From NCBI GenBank assembly GCA_031273445.1, contig JAISRV010000087.1:1-23657 (forward strand): 23,657 bases of DNA. The letters run 5' to 3'. Source of the DNA: Candidatus Adiutrix sp. Lineage in GTDB: Bacteria; Desulfobacterota; Desulfarculia; Adiutricales; Adiutricaceae. This document shows, one piece after another, positions 1-8,727 of this stretch (the first letter of the stretch is position 1; each line of letters starts with the position of its first letter). The notes under the pieces were generated by a model. That model was not told the DNA's origin. It did no database searches and saw nothing but the letters and a program-made list of their open reading frames with translations. The translations under genes and the position numbers were made by a program.

Positions 1-2106
1 CGGCTGCGGGAAGCCCACCCGGCGGCCGTGCCCCTGAAAGAGCTGGAAAAAGAGGGCTTCGGGGCGGCTCTAAAAAAAATGACCGCCTCGGAGCGGATCG
101 CTTATAGCCTCCGCCCGGCCCTGGGCGGCCCCAAAGCCGCCCATGAATGGTGGTTGGGCCAGGCGGCCGAGCCGCCCGCCTCGCCCGGGCGTTTGGGGCG
201 CAAAGAACAGGCCTTGTGGGAACTCGTCCGGGGCGGCCCGGCCAAACCCATGAGCTACTACGCCTCATACCTCAAAAATCCTCTGCCCCAGGCCCGCAGC
301 CTCACGGCCAAAGGCCTGACCTCGCTCGACCGGCGGGAAACTTTTCGTGACGACCCCGGCCGGGCCATATTCAGCGAAAACCGGCCGGCGCCGCCGCCGA
401 CCAGGGAGCAGGCGGCGGCTTTGGCTCAGATAGAGGCGGCCCTGGAAAGCCGCCGTCATCACGGGTTTCTCCTTTTCGGCGTTACCGGCAGCGGCAAAAC
501 CGAAGTCTACCTGCGGGCCGCGGAAAAAACGCTGGCCCAGGGGCGGGAGGTTCTGTGGCTGACGCCGGAAATCGCCTTGACCCTGGGTTTGGAAGGTTTT
601 TTAAAAAACCGGCTGGGGAGCGAAAAGCTGGCGGTTCTGCATTCGGCCCTGACTCCCGGCCAGCGCCATGACCAGTGGCTGCGCATCCGCCGCGGTCTGG
701 CCCCGGTGACGCTGGGGGCCAGAAGCGCGGTCTTCGCCCCCCTGGAAAACCTGGGCCTGGTGGTGGTCGACGAGGAACACGACCCGGCCTATAAGCAGGA
801 CGACGGCCTGCGCTACAACGGCCGCGACCTGGCGATGCGGCGCGCCAGGGAAGCGGGGGCGGCCCTGATTCTGGGTTCGGCCACGCCCTCGCTGGAGAGC
901 TGCCACAGCGCCCTGGCAGGGCGTCTGACCCTGATCAAAATGGAGACCCGCACGGGCGAGGCCAGACTGCCGCAGGTGGAAATCATTGACCAGCGGCAGG
1001 AACCCGCGCGGCAGCGCAAAGCCCTGTCGGTCCAGCTTCAGAAACGCCTGGGCGACGTTCTGGCCCGCGGCGAGCAGGCCCTGTTGTTCATCAACCGCCG
1101 GGGCATCTCCAACCTGCCGATGTGTCTGGCCTGCGGAGAGGTCATGAAGTGCCCGCACTGCAGCCGCACCCTGACCCTCCACGGGCCCGACCGCCCCGGC
1201 CCGGCCGCGGAAGGCGCGGCCGAGGCCTCCGCCGCGATCGGCGCGGCCGCCGGCTCCGCCCATGACGCGCCGGCGGAGACCCTGGTCTGCCATTGTTGCG
1301 GCTACCGGGCCGACCCGCCTAAAAACTGCCCCAAATGTCTCTCGCCGCTGTTTCGTTATTTCGGGGTGGGCACGGAAAAATTGCTGAAGCTGGCCGAGGA
1401 AAAATTCCCCGGCGTCAGAGCCGGGCGCCTGGACGCGGATGCCGCGCGCCGCAAAGGCGGCTTGAAAAAAATCATTTCCGCCTTCGCTTCAGGCGCGCTG
1501 AACCTTCTGGTGGGCACGCAGATGGCGGCCAAAGGCCACGACTTCCCCAACCTGACCCTGGTGGGGGTGGTGGAAGCAGATCTGGGGTTGAACCTGCCTG
1601 ATTTCCGAGCTTCCGAACGCACCTTTCAGCTCATTTCCCAGGTAGCCGGGCGAGCGGGGCGGGCGAACACGCCCGGGACGGTGCTGATCCAGACCATGAA
1701 CCCGTCACATTACGCCCTGACCGCCGCCGCCGCCCATGATTATGAAACTTTTTTTAAAAACGAAATAAACATTCGGGCCGAGCTGGGCTACCCGCCTTTC
1801 GCCCGCCTGGCCCTGGCGCGCCTGACCGGCCCTGACGAAAGCCGGATGATGCGCCTGGCCGACGAAGCCGGAGAAATAGGGCGCCTGATCCTGCGGGAAA
1901 CAGGAGAGGCCGGCGTGGAGCTCTTGGGGCCCGCGCCTTCGCCCATGGCCCGCCTCAAAGATAATTACCGCTTCCAGATCATGGTGCGGGCCGAAACGGT
2001 TTCGTCCAGAAGAGCCTTTCTGACTCTCTGGTTGCCGAAAATACGGGCTGTTCTTCCTTCTTGGGCGCGTTTAACAGTGGACATAGACCCGTATCATTTG
2101 TTATAA
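1..2106 (+). CDS. priA: Primosomal protein N' (replication restart helicase PriA), 5' end outside the window
   Basis: PriA is a superfamily 2 DNA helicase that recognises stalled forks and reloads the replisome. The frame is open to base 1, so the protein is cut at its N-terminus; the GTG at 28 is an internal codon. Counting from that GTG, Walker A (GVTGSGKTE) is near residue 151, followed by the Walker B motif VVVDEEHD, the zinc-binding CLACG/CPHC and CHCCG/CPKC cysteines (about 366-440), the VGTQMAAKGHDFP segment and the QVAGRAGR helicase motif VI. In E. coli PriA Walker A lies near residue 230, so roughly 80 residues of the DNA-binding N-terminus are missing here. Oddity: an Ala/Gly-rich insertion of about 33 residues (bases 1183-1284) separates the two zinc-binding halves. 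The stop is 9 bases before the next start, which suggests an operon. Identification is certain; only the start is unseen. Confidence 0.95.
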   Translation, partial: RLREAHPAAVPLKELEKEGFGAALKKMTASERIAYSLRPALGGPKAAHEWWLGQAAEPPASPGRLGRKEQALWELVRGGPAKPMSYYASYLKNPLPQARSLTAKGLTSLDRRETFRDDPGRAIFSENRPAPPPTREQAAALAQIEAALESRRHHGFLLFGVTGSGKTEVYLRAAEKTLAQGREVLWLTPEIALTLGLEGFLKNRLGSEKLAVLHSALTPGQRHDQWLRIRRGLAPVTLGARSAVFAPLENLGLVVVDEEHDPAYKQDDGLRYNGRDLAMRRAREAGAALILGSATPSLESCHSALAGRLTLIKMETRTGEARLPQVEIIDQRQEPARQRKALSVQLQKRLGDVLARGEQALLFINRRGISNLPMCLACGEVMKCPHCSRTLTLHGPDRPGPAAEGAAEASAAIGAAAGSAHDAPAETLVCHCCGYRADPPKNCPKCLSPLFRYFGVGTEKLLKLAEEKFPGVRAGRLDADAARRKGGLKKIISAFASGALNLLVGTQMAAKGHDFPNLTLVGVVEADLGLNLPDFRASERTFQLISQVAGRAGRANTPGTVLIQTMNPSHYALTAAAAHDYETFFKNEINIRAELGYPPFARLALARLTGPDESRMMRLADEAGEIGRLILRETGEAGVELLGPAPSPMARLKDNYRFQIMVRAETVSSRRAFLTLWLPKIRAVLPSWARLTVDIDPYHLL

Positions 2107-2115
2107 TAGGGAAGT

Positions 2116-2787
2116 ATGAATAAAAACATCCTCAGCCGGACCCGTTTTTTTTCCGGCCTTGGGCCTGAACTTCTGGAAGAGTTGTCGAATATCGCCGTTC
2201 TGAAAAAATATAGGGCCGGCGACGTCATTTTCGCCGAAGGCGACGCGGGCGCCGGGTTTCACCTGGTGGTTGAAGGGCGGGTTAAAATATACAAAAACTC
2301 CGGCGGCGGCAAAGAGCGGCTGCTGAATGTCTTCGGGCCAGGCGAACCCTTCGGCGAAGCGGCCGTCTTCCTCGACCGGGGCTACCCGTCTTGGGCGCAG
2401 GCCGTTTCCGACAGCCTGACGGCTTTTTTTCCCCGGCCCGCCCTGCGCGGCTTGGCCGCCAAAAACCCGGAACTGACCCTGGAGCTGACGGCGGTTCTGT
2501 CCAGACGCCTGGCCGGCTTAACCGGACGGCTCGAAGCCGACTCCCTTGACGTTTCGGCGCGCTTGGCCGGCTATATATTGGAAATGGATGAATCAGAGCG
2601 GACCGGACGGGTGGAGCTGAACCTGACTAAAGGCCAGTTGGCCTCACTTCTGGGCACGGCCCCGGAAACCATATCCCGGGTTCTCGGGCGGCTGAAAAAC
2701 GCGGCCGTCATCAGCGAAGAAAAGCCGTTCATAAAAATACTCGACCGCGACAAGCTCGACGACATAGCCAATGGAGAGCCCCTATGA
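2116..2787 (+). CDS. Crp/Fnr-family transcriptional regulator (copy 1)
   Basis: A 223-residue regulator with an N-terminal cyclic-nucleotide-like sensor domain (about 10-125, including GDVIFAEGDAGAGFHLV and FGEAAVF), a dimerisation helix, and a C-terminal winged helix (about 148-215). The recognition helix reads APETISRVLGRL. It keeps the E-x-x-S-R pattern with which E. coli FNR reads TTGAT half-sites. The protein contains no cysteine, so it cannot carry FNR's iron-sulfur cluster; a heme- or ligand-sensing role of the HcpR/DNR type is possible but inferred. The start ATG follows GGGAAG. The stop overlaps the next start (ATGA, 2784-2787), which implies translational coupling with the prenyltransferase. 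It resembles the third Crp/Fnr protein of the window, for example GQLA-LLG-xPETxSR-xGR in both. Confidence 0.9.
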   Translation: MNKNILSRTRFFSGLGPELLEELSNIAVLKKYRAGDVIFAEGDAGAGFHLVVEGRVKIYKNSGGGKERLLNVFGPGEPFGEAAVFLDRGYPSWAQAVSDSLTAFFPRPALRGLAAKNPELTLELTAVLSRRLAGLTGRLEADSLDVSARLAGYILEMDESERTGRVELNLTKGQLASLLGTAPETISRVLGRLKNAAVISEEKPFIKILDRDKLDDIANGEPL

Positions 2788-3839
2788 TCAGCCTCCCGAA
2801 AGCCGGCGAAGCGACCGAAGAAACGAAAGCCGACGCGGCGGAGCATACAGAGCCGGCCGATGAGGCGAAGCGGGCAGACCCGGCCGATGAGGCGGAGCGG
2901 GCAGACCCGGACGCGGCCGGGCCGCGAAGCGGCGAAAAGCGGTCGGTCTGGAAAGCCTGGTTCCAGGCGGCGCGGCCGTCGTTTTATATCGCCACCCTGG
3001 CGCCCCTGACGCTGGGCTTTACGGCGGCCGGCAAGTTCAGCGGCGAATATGACTGGCCGTTTTTTCTGCTCATCCTCCTGGCCTGTTTGCTGGTGCACAT
3101 GGCCGCCAACCTGGCCAACGACCTGTTCGACCATCTTCAGGGCGTCGACGCCGGCCCCGGCAGGATCGGCGGCTCAAGGGTGATTCAGGAAGGCAAGATA
3201 TCGCCCCGGGCTCTGGCCCTGGCTCTGGTCGTCCTCTATAGCCTCGCGCTGGCCCTGGCCTTCGTCGTCGTCCGACATTCCAAAGTCGAGGCCCTGTGGC
3301 CGCTGATCATCTTCGCCGCGTTGTCCAGCTTTTTCTACGTGGCGCCGCCGATAAAATACGGCCACCGGGCCCTGGGGGAGCTTTTCGTCTTCCTCAACAT
3401 GGGCCTGATCATGACCGCCGGGACCTTCCTGGCCCTCTGCGGGCGCTGGGACGGGCGCATCATCGCCCTGGCCCTGCCGCTGGCCTTCATGGTCGCCGGC
3501 ATCCTCTACTATCAGAGTCTGCCGGAGATAGACGCCGATCTGGCCGCGGGCAAACGCACCCTGGCCAACCTGCTCGGCAAAACCAGAGCCGCCTTTCTCT
3601 TTCTTTTATGGTGGCCTCTGGTCTGGCTGCTGATGATCAACCTCTGGTTCGCGGGCCTGGCCGCCTGGCCGGCCCTCTTGGGCCCGGCGACCGCGCCTCT
3701 TCACCTCATGGCCTGCCGGCGCGTCAAAGCGGCCGGAGACGGCGACTGGCTGGAGCTTGACCTCCACGGGCATCTTGTCCGCAAACTATACTTAATAAAC
3801 GGCCTCATCCTCATAGCGGCCGCGGCTCTCGGCGGCTGA
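2784..3839 (+). CDS. menA: UbiA-family prenyltransferase, probably MenA (DHNA polyprenyltransferase)
   Basis: An integral membrane prenyltransferase of 351 residues. The two aspartate-rich substrate motifs are present: NDLFDHLQGVD (first Mg-diphosphate site) and LPEIDADLAAGKRTLA (second site, with the GKRTL typical of the MenA/UbiA group). Seven to nine hydrophobic segments follow from about residue 65 onward. MenA attaches the isoprenoid tail to 1,4-dihydroxy-2-naphthoate in menaquinone synthesis, and menaquinol would be the electron donor for the NrfHA reductase encoded downstream in this window. The N-terminal 55 or so residues are a charged Ala/Glu/Asp/Lys-rich extension not expected in the family, partly made of a 9-residue tandem repeat. 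The start overlaps the preceding stop by four bases. Exact substrate within UbiA is less certain than the family. Confidence 0.8.
   Translation: MISLPKAGEATEETKADAAEHTEPADEAKRADPADEAERADPDAAGPRSGEKRSVWKAWFQAARPSFYIATLAPLTLGFTAAGKFSGEYDWPFFLLILLACLLVHMAANLANDLFDHLQGVDAGPGRIGGSRVIQEGKISPRALALALVVLYSLALALAFVVVRHSKVEALWPLIIFAALSSFFYVAPPIKYGHRALGELFVFLNMGLIMTAGTFLALCGRWDGRIIALALPLAFMVAGILYYQSLPEIDADLAAGKRTLANLLGKTRAAFLFLLWWPLVWLLMINLWFAGLAAWPALLGPATAPLHLMACRRVKAAGDGDWLELDLHGHLVRKLYLINGLILIAAAALGG
2853..2906 (+). repeat. 27-bp in-frame tandem duplication in menA
   Basis: Two adjacent 27-base units (2853-2879 and 2880-2906) differ at a single position (AAG versus GAG). They encode PADEAKRAD-like nonapeptides in the N-terminal extension of the prenyltransferase. 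The unit length keeps the frame, so copy number could vary without breaking the gene. Confidence 0.85.
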
Positions 3840-3856
3840 TTGGGAAAGGAGACGGC

Positions 3857-5821
3857 ATGAACCCTGACATTTTCGGGCGCCAGGAGGCCACGCGCGGGAA
3901 AGGCTATTGGTTTGTGGTCGTTTTCGCCTTCACGACCCTGGCGGCCATATTGATCATATACGCCATGGTCGCCATGGTCATTATCGCCTCCGCCAGATAT
4001 ATTCCGGTTCTGCTCGCTTTCACGCCCCTTATGAACGCGCTGTCCAATCTGTCCTTTTTTTCAGATGAATCGACCATCTTTTCCCTGAAGCCGTTTCTGT
4101 TCATTGGTCTGCCGGTGGCCGCAACGGTTCTGATCGTCTCTATAAAAGAAAGGCTGGCCATCATCAACGGCGGTGGCGCCTATGTCGCCCAGCAGCTGGG
4201 CGGCGTTCTGCTGGACGCCGAGCCGGCCGAGCCCGGAGAACGGATGCTGGCCGACATCATCGACGAAATGTCGGCCGACTTGGGTCTGCCGCGGCCTCTG
4301 TTGTACGTTCTGCCGCGGGAATCGGGCATAAACGCCATGACCGCCGGGCTCACGCCCGACGACGCGGTGATAATAGTCACCCGCGGCGCCCTGGATATGC
4401 TCGACCGCGATGAACTGCGGGGCGTGGCGGCCCACGAATTCGGCCACATCGTCAGCGGCGACTGCGCCATGAACTGCCAGATGGCCAGCTGCCTGGCCGG
4501 GCTGATGTTCATCGCCGTGAGCGGCCAACAGTTAATAAACAGGTCCGGCGATCTTACCAGCGCCTTAAGCCCTTTCAAATCCGCCTTTTTCTACGCCGCC
4601 GGGGCCGTGATCTACATCTCCGGCCTGGTGGGCAAATGGATGGCCGAACTGGTTCAGGCCGCCTTCAGTCGTCAGCGTGAATTTCAGGCCGACGCTTTTG
4701 CCGATCAATATGCCCATAGCCCAGAAGGCCTGACCCGCGCGCTCAAAAAAATAGGCGGCTTCCGCCGCAAAGGCGTCATCGGCTCCGGCCGGGCTCTCTT
4801 GCTCCGGCCCTTTTTCATCGCCAGCCCCACTAAATTCTCCGGACTTTTTCACAGCCATCCCAGGCTGGAGTCGCGCATCAGCGCCCTTCTGCCCCAGTGG
4901 GACGGCCAGTTCACGCCTATCGAATACATCCCGCAAATGAGCGAGGAAAAAAGAAAGGCGCTCCTGGAACGGCTGGACGCCTTCGGCCTGGTCAGAGAAT
5001 CTTTAAACAGCCTCAAGCCCCATAAAAAATTGCCGGACATCACCACCGACTGGCGCGGCGGGCTGGCCCTGTCCATGCTGGCCGCGGCCGGCGACGTCCC
5101 CCCGCCTCAGAACATGGCGGAGGCCGCCGGCCCGGCTCTGCCCCCGGAAGCGGCCCTGGCCGCGCTCGACCCCGACCAGGCGGCGGCTCTGGCCTCAGCC
5201 GTCATCCTCTACGAAACGCCGCTGACGGCCCAGGACATACCCCCTTTGTCGCTGACGGCCAGGGCGGTGCAATATCGCTGGCTGGTCACGGCGGAAAACC
5301 GTCTGCCGCTTCTGGACCTGGCCGTGCCGACCTTGCGCAAGGCCCCGCCCTGTGTGCGTCTGGAAGTCAGGGACATCATGGAGCGCTGCCTTGTCATTCG
5401 CGAAAATTCCAGTTTCTCCGACGTGGCCGCGGCCTGGGCGCTGATGGAGCTTTTCCCGGAAATGACCGCGGGCCTCAATTGTCTTGACAATGAGCTCAAT
5501 TATTTCAGCCTCATCCGCGACGCCGCCGTCACGGCCCTGTCGGTCATGGCCTGGCAAAGCGCCGGCGGCGAAGGTGGGCCTGACCTTTTCCGCGACAAGG
5601 CTTCCAATAATTTCAACCATTGGGCCGCCCCGGAAATAAGGCCGCGCGAAGAGGCCGCGCCGTTCATTTTTCACCAGGCCCTGTCCATTTTGCGCCTGGC
5701 CCCCAGGCCGGTGAAAAGCGCCCTGCAGGCGGCGGCGGCGGAAATGGCGGCGGAAACCCTGACCGTAACCCAGACGGAATATGAATACCTGCGGGCCCTG
5801 AACGCCGCGGTCAGCGCCTGA
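3857..5821 (+). CDS. M48-family membrane zinc metallopeptidase, HtpX-like, with long C-terminal extension (paralogue 1)
   Basis: A 654-residue protein. Hydrophobic segments lie at about 18-44, 82-99 and 205-265. The zinc site is HEFGH at residues 193-197, with the third ligand Glu275 in SRQREFQADAFA, the usual M48 arrangement. The peptidase core therefore ends near residue 360. HtpX proteins are about 290 residues, so roughly 290 residues form an extra C-terminal region ending in TQTEYEYLRALNAAV. That end recalls a TerB-like helical tail, but this is only an impression. The start ATG follows AAAGGAG and lies 17 bases after menA, so co-transcription is likely. The role is probably quality control of membrane proteins; the substrate is unknown. 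It is homologous over its whole length to the next gene. Confidence 0.88.
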   Translation: MNPDIFGRQEATRGKGYWFVVVFAFTTLAAILIIYAMVAMVIIASARYIPVLLAFTPLMNALSNLSFFSDESTIFSLKPFLFIGLPVAATVLIVSIKERLAIINGGGAYVAQQLGGVLLDAEPAEPGERMLADIIDEMSADLGLPRPLLYVLPRESGINAMTAGLTPDDAVIIVTRGALDMLDRDELRGVAAHEFGHIVSGDCAMNCQMASCLAGLMFIAVSGQQLINRSGDLTSALSPFKSAFFYAAGAVIYISGLVGKWMAELVQAAFSRQREFQADAFADQYAHSPEGLTRALKKIGGFRRKGVIGSGRALLLRPFFIASPTKFSGLFHSHPRLESRISALLPQWDGQFTPIEYIPQMSEEKRKALLERLDAFGLVRESLNSLKPHKKLPDITTDWRGGLALSMLAAAGDVPPPQNMAEAAGPALPPEAALAALDPDQAAALASAVILYETPLTAQDIPPLSLTARAVQYRWLVTAENRLPLLDLAVPTLRKAPPCVRLEVRDIMERCLVIRENSSFSDVAAAWALMELFPEMTAGLNCLDNELNYFSLIRDAAVTALSVMAWQSAGGEGGPDLFRDKASNNFNHWAAPEIRPREEAAPFIFHQALSILRLAPRPVKSALQAAAAEMAAETLTVTQTEYEYLRALNAAVSA

Positions 5822-5901
5822 TCCTCCGGGCCGCCCCGGGCGCGCGGCCCCGGGTACAAACGGACGGTGCGGTTGGAAGGAACTAATAAGGCGGAAATAA
5901 A

Positions 5902-7863
5902 GTGAATCTGGATATTTTCGCCAATCAAGCGGAGGCGCGCAAAAAAAGCCGCCTGTTCATGGCCTGTTTCATTTTGACGACCATGGCGGCGGTCTTTCTG
6001 ATTTATTGCCTGGTCGCCTACTGCCTTGTTTCCTTTACCTTCACCCTGCCGATATTACAGGGCTATCGCTCTCTGGAAACGACCGTCAAAACAATCTTCA
6101 ACCACAAACCGGAAATTCTGGCCTGGCGGCCTCTCGCGGTCATCGCCCTGCCGGTGGCGGCCGTCATCATAACCGTGGCCGTCAAGGAGACTCTGGCTAT
6201 CCGCAACGGCGGCGGCGCCTACATGGCCCAGCTCCTCGGGGGCGTCTTAATCGACATAAACCCCGCGGACCCCAAAGAGCGACTTCTGAGCAACGTGGTC
6301 AAGGAGATGTCCGTCGCCTCCGGCCTTACGCCGCCGCTGATCTACCTCCTCCCGCGGGAAGTGGGCATAAACGCCATGACCGCCGGGCAGGGCCCGGAAG
6401 ACGCGGTCGTCATCGTCACCCGCGGCGCCCTGGACCTTTTGTGCCGCGACGAACTGCAAGGCGTGGTCGCCCATGAGTTCGGCCATATCCTGAACTACGA
6501 CTGCGCGCTGAACTGCCGCATGAGCGGCTGCCTGGCCGGCCTGATGTATGTTTCCGTCCTCGGGCGGGAGCTGCTGAATATAGTCGGACGCTTCGGCGGA
6601 CGCGGCGGCGGGCGCGCCGCCGGCCTCGTCGTCTTTTTGGTTTTCGCGGGACTGGCGGTCTGTGCCGCCGGCTTTATCGGCAAATGGGCGGCCGAACTGG
6701 TCCAGGCCGCCTTCAGCCGCCAGCGGGAGCATCTGGCCGACGCCTTCTCAGCCCAATTCACCCGCAACCCGGCGGGCCTGGCCTCGGCCTTGAAAAAAAT
6801 AGGCGGCTTTAGACATAAGGGCCTCGTCAGAAGCGGCCGGGCCATTTTGATGCAGACCTTCTTCATCGCCAATCCCGCCAAATTTTCCGGGCTCTTCCGC
6901 AGCCACCCGCCGCTGGAGGAGCGCATCAGGGCTCTGGAGCCCTCCTGGGACGGGGAATTCACCCCCATTGAATACATACCTGAACATGTCAGCCCGGAGA
7001 CGGCTCAAAAGCTGGATGCCTTCGGGCTGGTCAAAAACCCGTTCAGCCTCGGCCAGGGCGCGGTGGAAAAACGCTATCAGGAACTGGGGCGCGACTGGCG
7101 GGGCGGGCTGGCGCTGGTCATGCTGGCCGACGCCTGGCAGGCGCCGCCGCCCAAAGGGCTGAAAGGGGAAAAAAGCCGGCCCCCGCTCCCCCCGGAAGCG
7201 GCCGCCGCCGCCCTGGCGCCGGATTCGGCCGCCGCCCTGGCCGCGGCCGCCATCGTCTTCCGGAGCCCGGCCGAAAATACCGTCCCGTCGGCTCTGGCCG
7301 CCCGCGCCGAGCCCTATCGCGGCCTGGTCACCGATGAAAACCGGCTGCCGCTTCTGGACCTGGCCGCTCCGGCCCTGGCCAAAGCCGGCCCGGCCGCGCG
7401 CCTGGAACTAAAAGACCTGCTCAAGCGCCGTCTGCCCTTGCATGAAGGCTCCAGCTTTTCCGACGTGGCCGTCGTCTGGGTTTTCAGGAAAATGTTCCCG
7501 GAGCGCAGCCCCGCCCCCGGCTTCTTGTCCGACCGTCAGGCCGACAGCCTGACCGAGGTCCGCCGGGCCGCGGGCGCGGCGCTTTCAGCCGTGGCCCGGC
7601 AAAGCGAGGCCAACGAGGCCCAGGCCAGGCTTTTGTATGAAAAATCCTTCAAAAAATTAAACTACTGGGCGGCGCCGGAAATAATGCCGCCGCACTTGTC
7701 GACGGCCTTCGCTTTCAGCCAGGCTTTGGAAATATTGCATCGCGCCCCCAAACCGGTCAAACTGGCCCTCCTGGCCGCGGCCGCCGAAACCGCGATCGCC
7801 GACAAACGGATCTCACAGCTGGAATACGAATACCTGCGGGCCCTGCAGGCGGCCTTAACTTAG
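5902..7863 (+). CDS. M48-family membrane zinc metallopeptidase, HtpX-like, with long C-terminal extension (paralogue 2)
   Basis: A tandem paralogue of the preceding gene, 653 residues from a GTG start. The start is supported by alignment of MNLDIF with MNPDIF of paralogue 1 and by an AAGG element about 10 bases upstream. HEFGH is at residues 191-195 and the third ligand Glu276 lies in SRQREHLADAFS. Shared blocks include the RGALD segment before the active site, SGLFxSHPxLExRI, FTPIEYIP, DWRGGLAL and the terminal EYEYLRAL, so the C-terminal extension was duplicated together with the peptidase. The 80-base gap between the two genes contains GC-rich CCCGGG palindromes but no clear terminator. 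Both active sites are intact, which argues against decay of either copy. Confidence 0.88.
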   Translation: MNLDIFANQAEARKKSRLFMACFILTTMAAVFLIYCLVAYCLVSFTFTLPILQGYRSLETTVKTIFNHKPEILAWRPLAVIALPVAAVIITVAVKETLAIRNGGGAYMAQLLGGVLIDINPADPKERLLSNVVKEMSVASGLTPPLIYLLPREVGINAMTAGQGPEDAVVIVTRGALDLLCRDELQGVVAHEFGHILNYDCALNCRMSGCLAGLMYVSVLGRELLNIVGRFGGRGGGRAAGLVVFLVFAGLAVCAAGFIGKWAAELVQAAFSRQREHLADAFSAQFTRNPAGLASALKKIGGFRHKGLVRSGRAILMQTFFIANPAKFSGLFRSHPPLEERIRALEPSWDGEFTPIEYIPEHVSPETAQKLDAFGLVKNPFSLGQGAVEKRYQELGRDWRGGLALVMLADAWQAPPPKGLKGEKSRPPLPPEAAAAALAPDSAAALAAAAIVFRSPAENTVPSALAARAEPYRGLVTDENRLPLLDLAAPALAKAGPAARLELKDLLKRRLPLHEGSSFSDVAVVWVFRKMFPERSPAPGFLSDRQADSLTEVRRAAGAALSAVARQSEANEAQARLLYEKSFKKLNYWAAPEIMPPHLSTAFAFSQALEILHRAPKPVKLALLAAAAETAIADKRISQLEYEYLRALQAALT

Positions 7864-7881
7864 CGGGAGCGTCCTCTGAAC

Positions 7882-8676
7882 TCAGTGACGCCAGGCGCCG
7901 GGCGCTTGTTCCGCGGCGGGAGGAAGGCGCCTTGTTTCAGCGGCGACGAAAACCGGCGAAGCCGCTTTCGTATTGCCGCGAAAACGCGACCAAGGTTTTG
8001 AGACGGCCAGAAGCGCGATCAATATCGTGCCCAGCCAGCAGGCCAAAAGACTCCAGTACTGCGGCGGAAACATAAAAACAATCGTGTATAACGGCGTCCA
8101 GAACAAAGGAATATTGCGCAGCGCGTCATAGCGAATGAAATCGGCCCAATCGGTTCTCTCGGCCGCCCGTGCGATGAACGGGCCTGATTCTTGCCCCGCC
8201 GCCTCCGCCCTGGCCCTGGCCGCCCCGCCCAAAAGGCGGCGGAGGGCCATCATGAGCAAATTGAAGGTACAGTTAAAAAAAAGGCTGGCGAAAAAAGCGG
8301 TGGCGAAAAAAAAGCTGGTGAAAAAAGCCGCCATCAGGCTCCCGGAAACTCCTAAGCCGCCCCCCGGCAAAAACCCGGCCCCCTGAGCCATGATCACCGC
8401 CCCATTGTAGAAAAAAAACATGAAAACCGCCGCAATCCCGTAAAAACCCCAGGCCGCCGCCCGCAAAAACAGCGCCCCGCCCCGCAGATAGCGCCCGCTT
8501 TCAACGCGCGCCTCAACGCTTTCACCCAAAAGACCCATCACCGCAAAGGCGCCGAAGCCGAAGGCATATTTATGGCCGGCCGCGGTCTCAAGCAAAAGGG
8601 CCAGGGAAGCCGGCCAGAGCGCCAAAAAGCTCAAAGCCGCAAAAAAACCGAGCCAGATCAAGTCGCGGAATTTCAA
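7882..8676 (-). CDS. Polytopic membrane protein, possibly Mpv17/PMP22-like
   Basis: A 264-residue membrane protein with about five hydrophobic segments. The third is unusually Phe-rich (FFTSFFFATAFFASLFF). After a charged loop comes DWADFIRYDALRNIPLFW followed by a Pro-rich membrane segment and a final helix. The pattern of Asn-Ile-Pro-Leu-Phe-Trp-x-Pro and a late WSLLACWLG helix recalls bacterial proteins annotated as Mpv17/PMP22-like, but I cannot confirm this. The start is TTG at 8674-8676, chosen because GGGAGGG sits just upstream. It lies 51 bases downstream of the MFS transporter stop on the same strand, so the two are probably co-transcribed. Its stop converges with the second M48 gene 18 bases away. 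Function unknown. Confidence 0.75.
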   Translation of the reverse strand: MKFRDLIWLGFFAALSFLALWPASLALLLETAAGHKYAFGFGAFAVMGLLGESVEARVESGRYLRGGALFLRAAAWGFYGIAAVFMFFFYNGAVIMAQGAGFLPGGGLGVSGSLMAAFFTSFFFATAFFASLFFNCTFNLLMMALRRLLGGAARARAEAAGQESGPFIARAAERTDWADFIRYDALRNIPLFWTPLYTIVFMFPPQYWSLLACWLGTILIALLAVSKPWSRFRGNTKAASPVFVAAETRRLPPAAEQAPGAWRH

Positions 8677-8727
8677 AGGGCCCTCCCTGACGCGCCGTTA
8701 CATCGCCGCCGGCCGCCCAAAAATTTT

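Noticed and set aside
601..1293. 230-codon minus-strand frame inside priA
   Set aside because: Antisense shadow produced by high GC; Arg/Gly/Gln-rich with no family signature, while the plus frame is clearly PriA.
8135..8386. Lys/Ala-rich plus-strand frame resembling a histone H1-like protein
   Set aside because: It is the antisense of the Phe-rich helix in the membrane protein at 7882-8676 (Phe codons read as Lys in reverse). It has no independent coding support.
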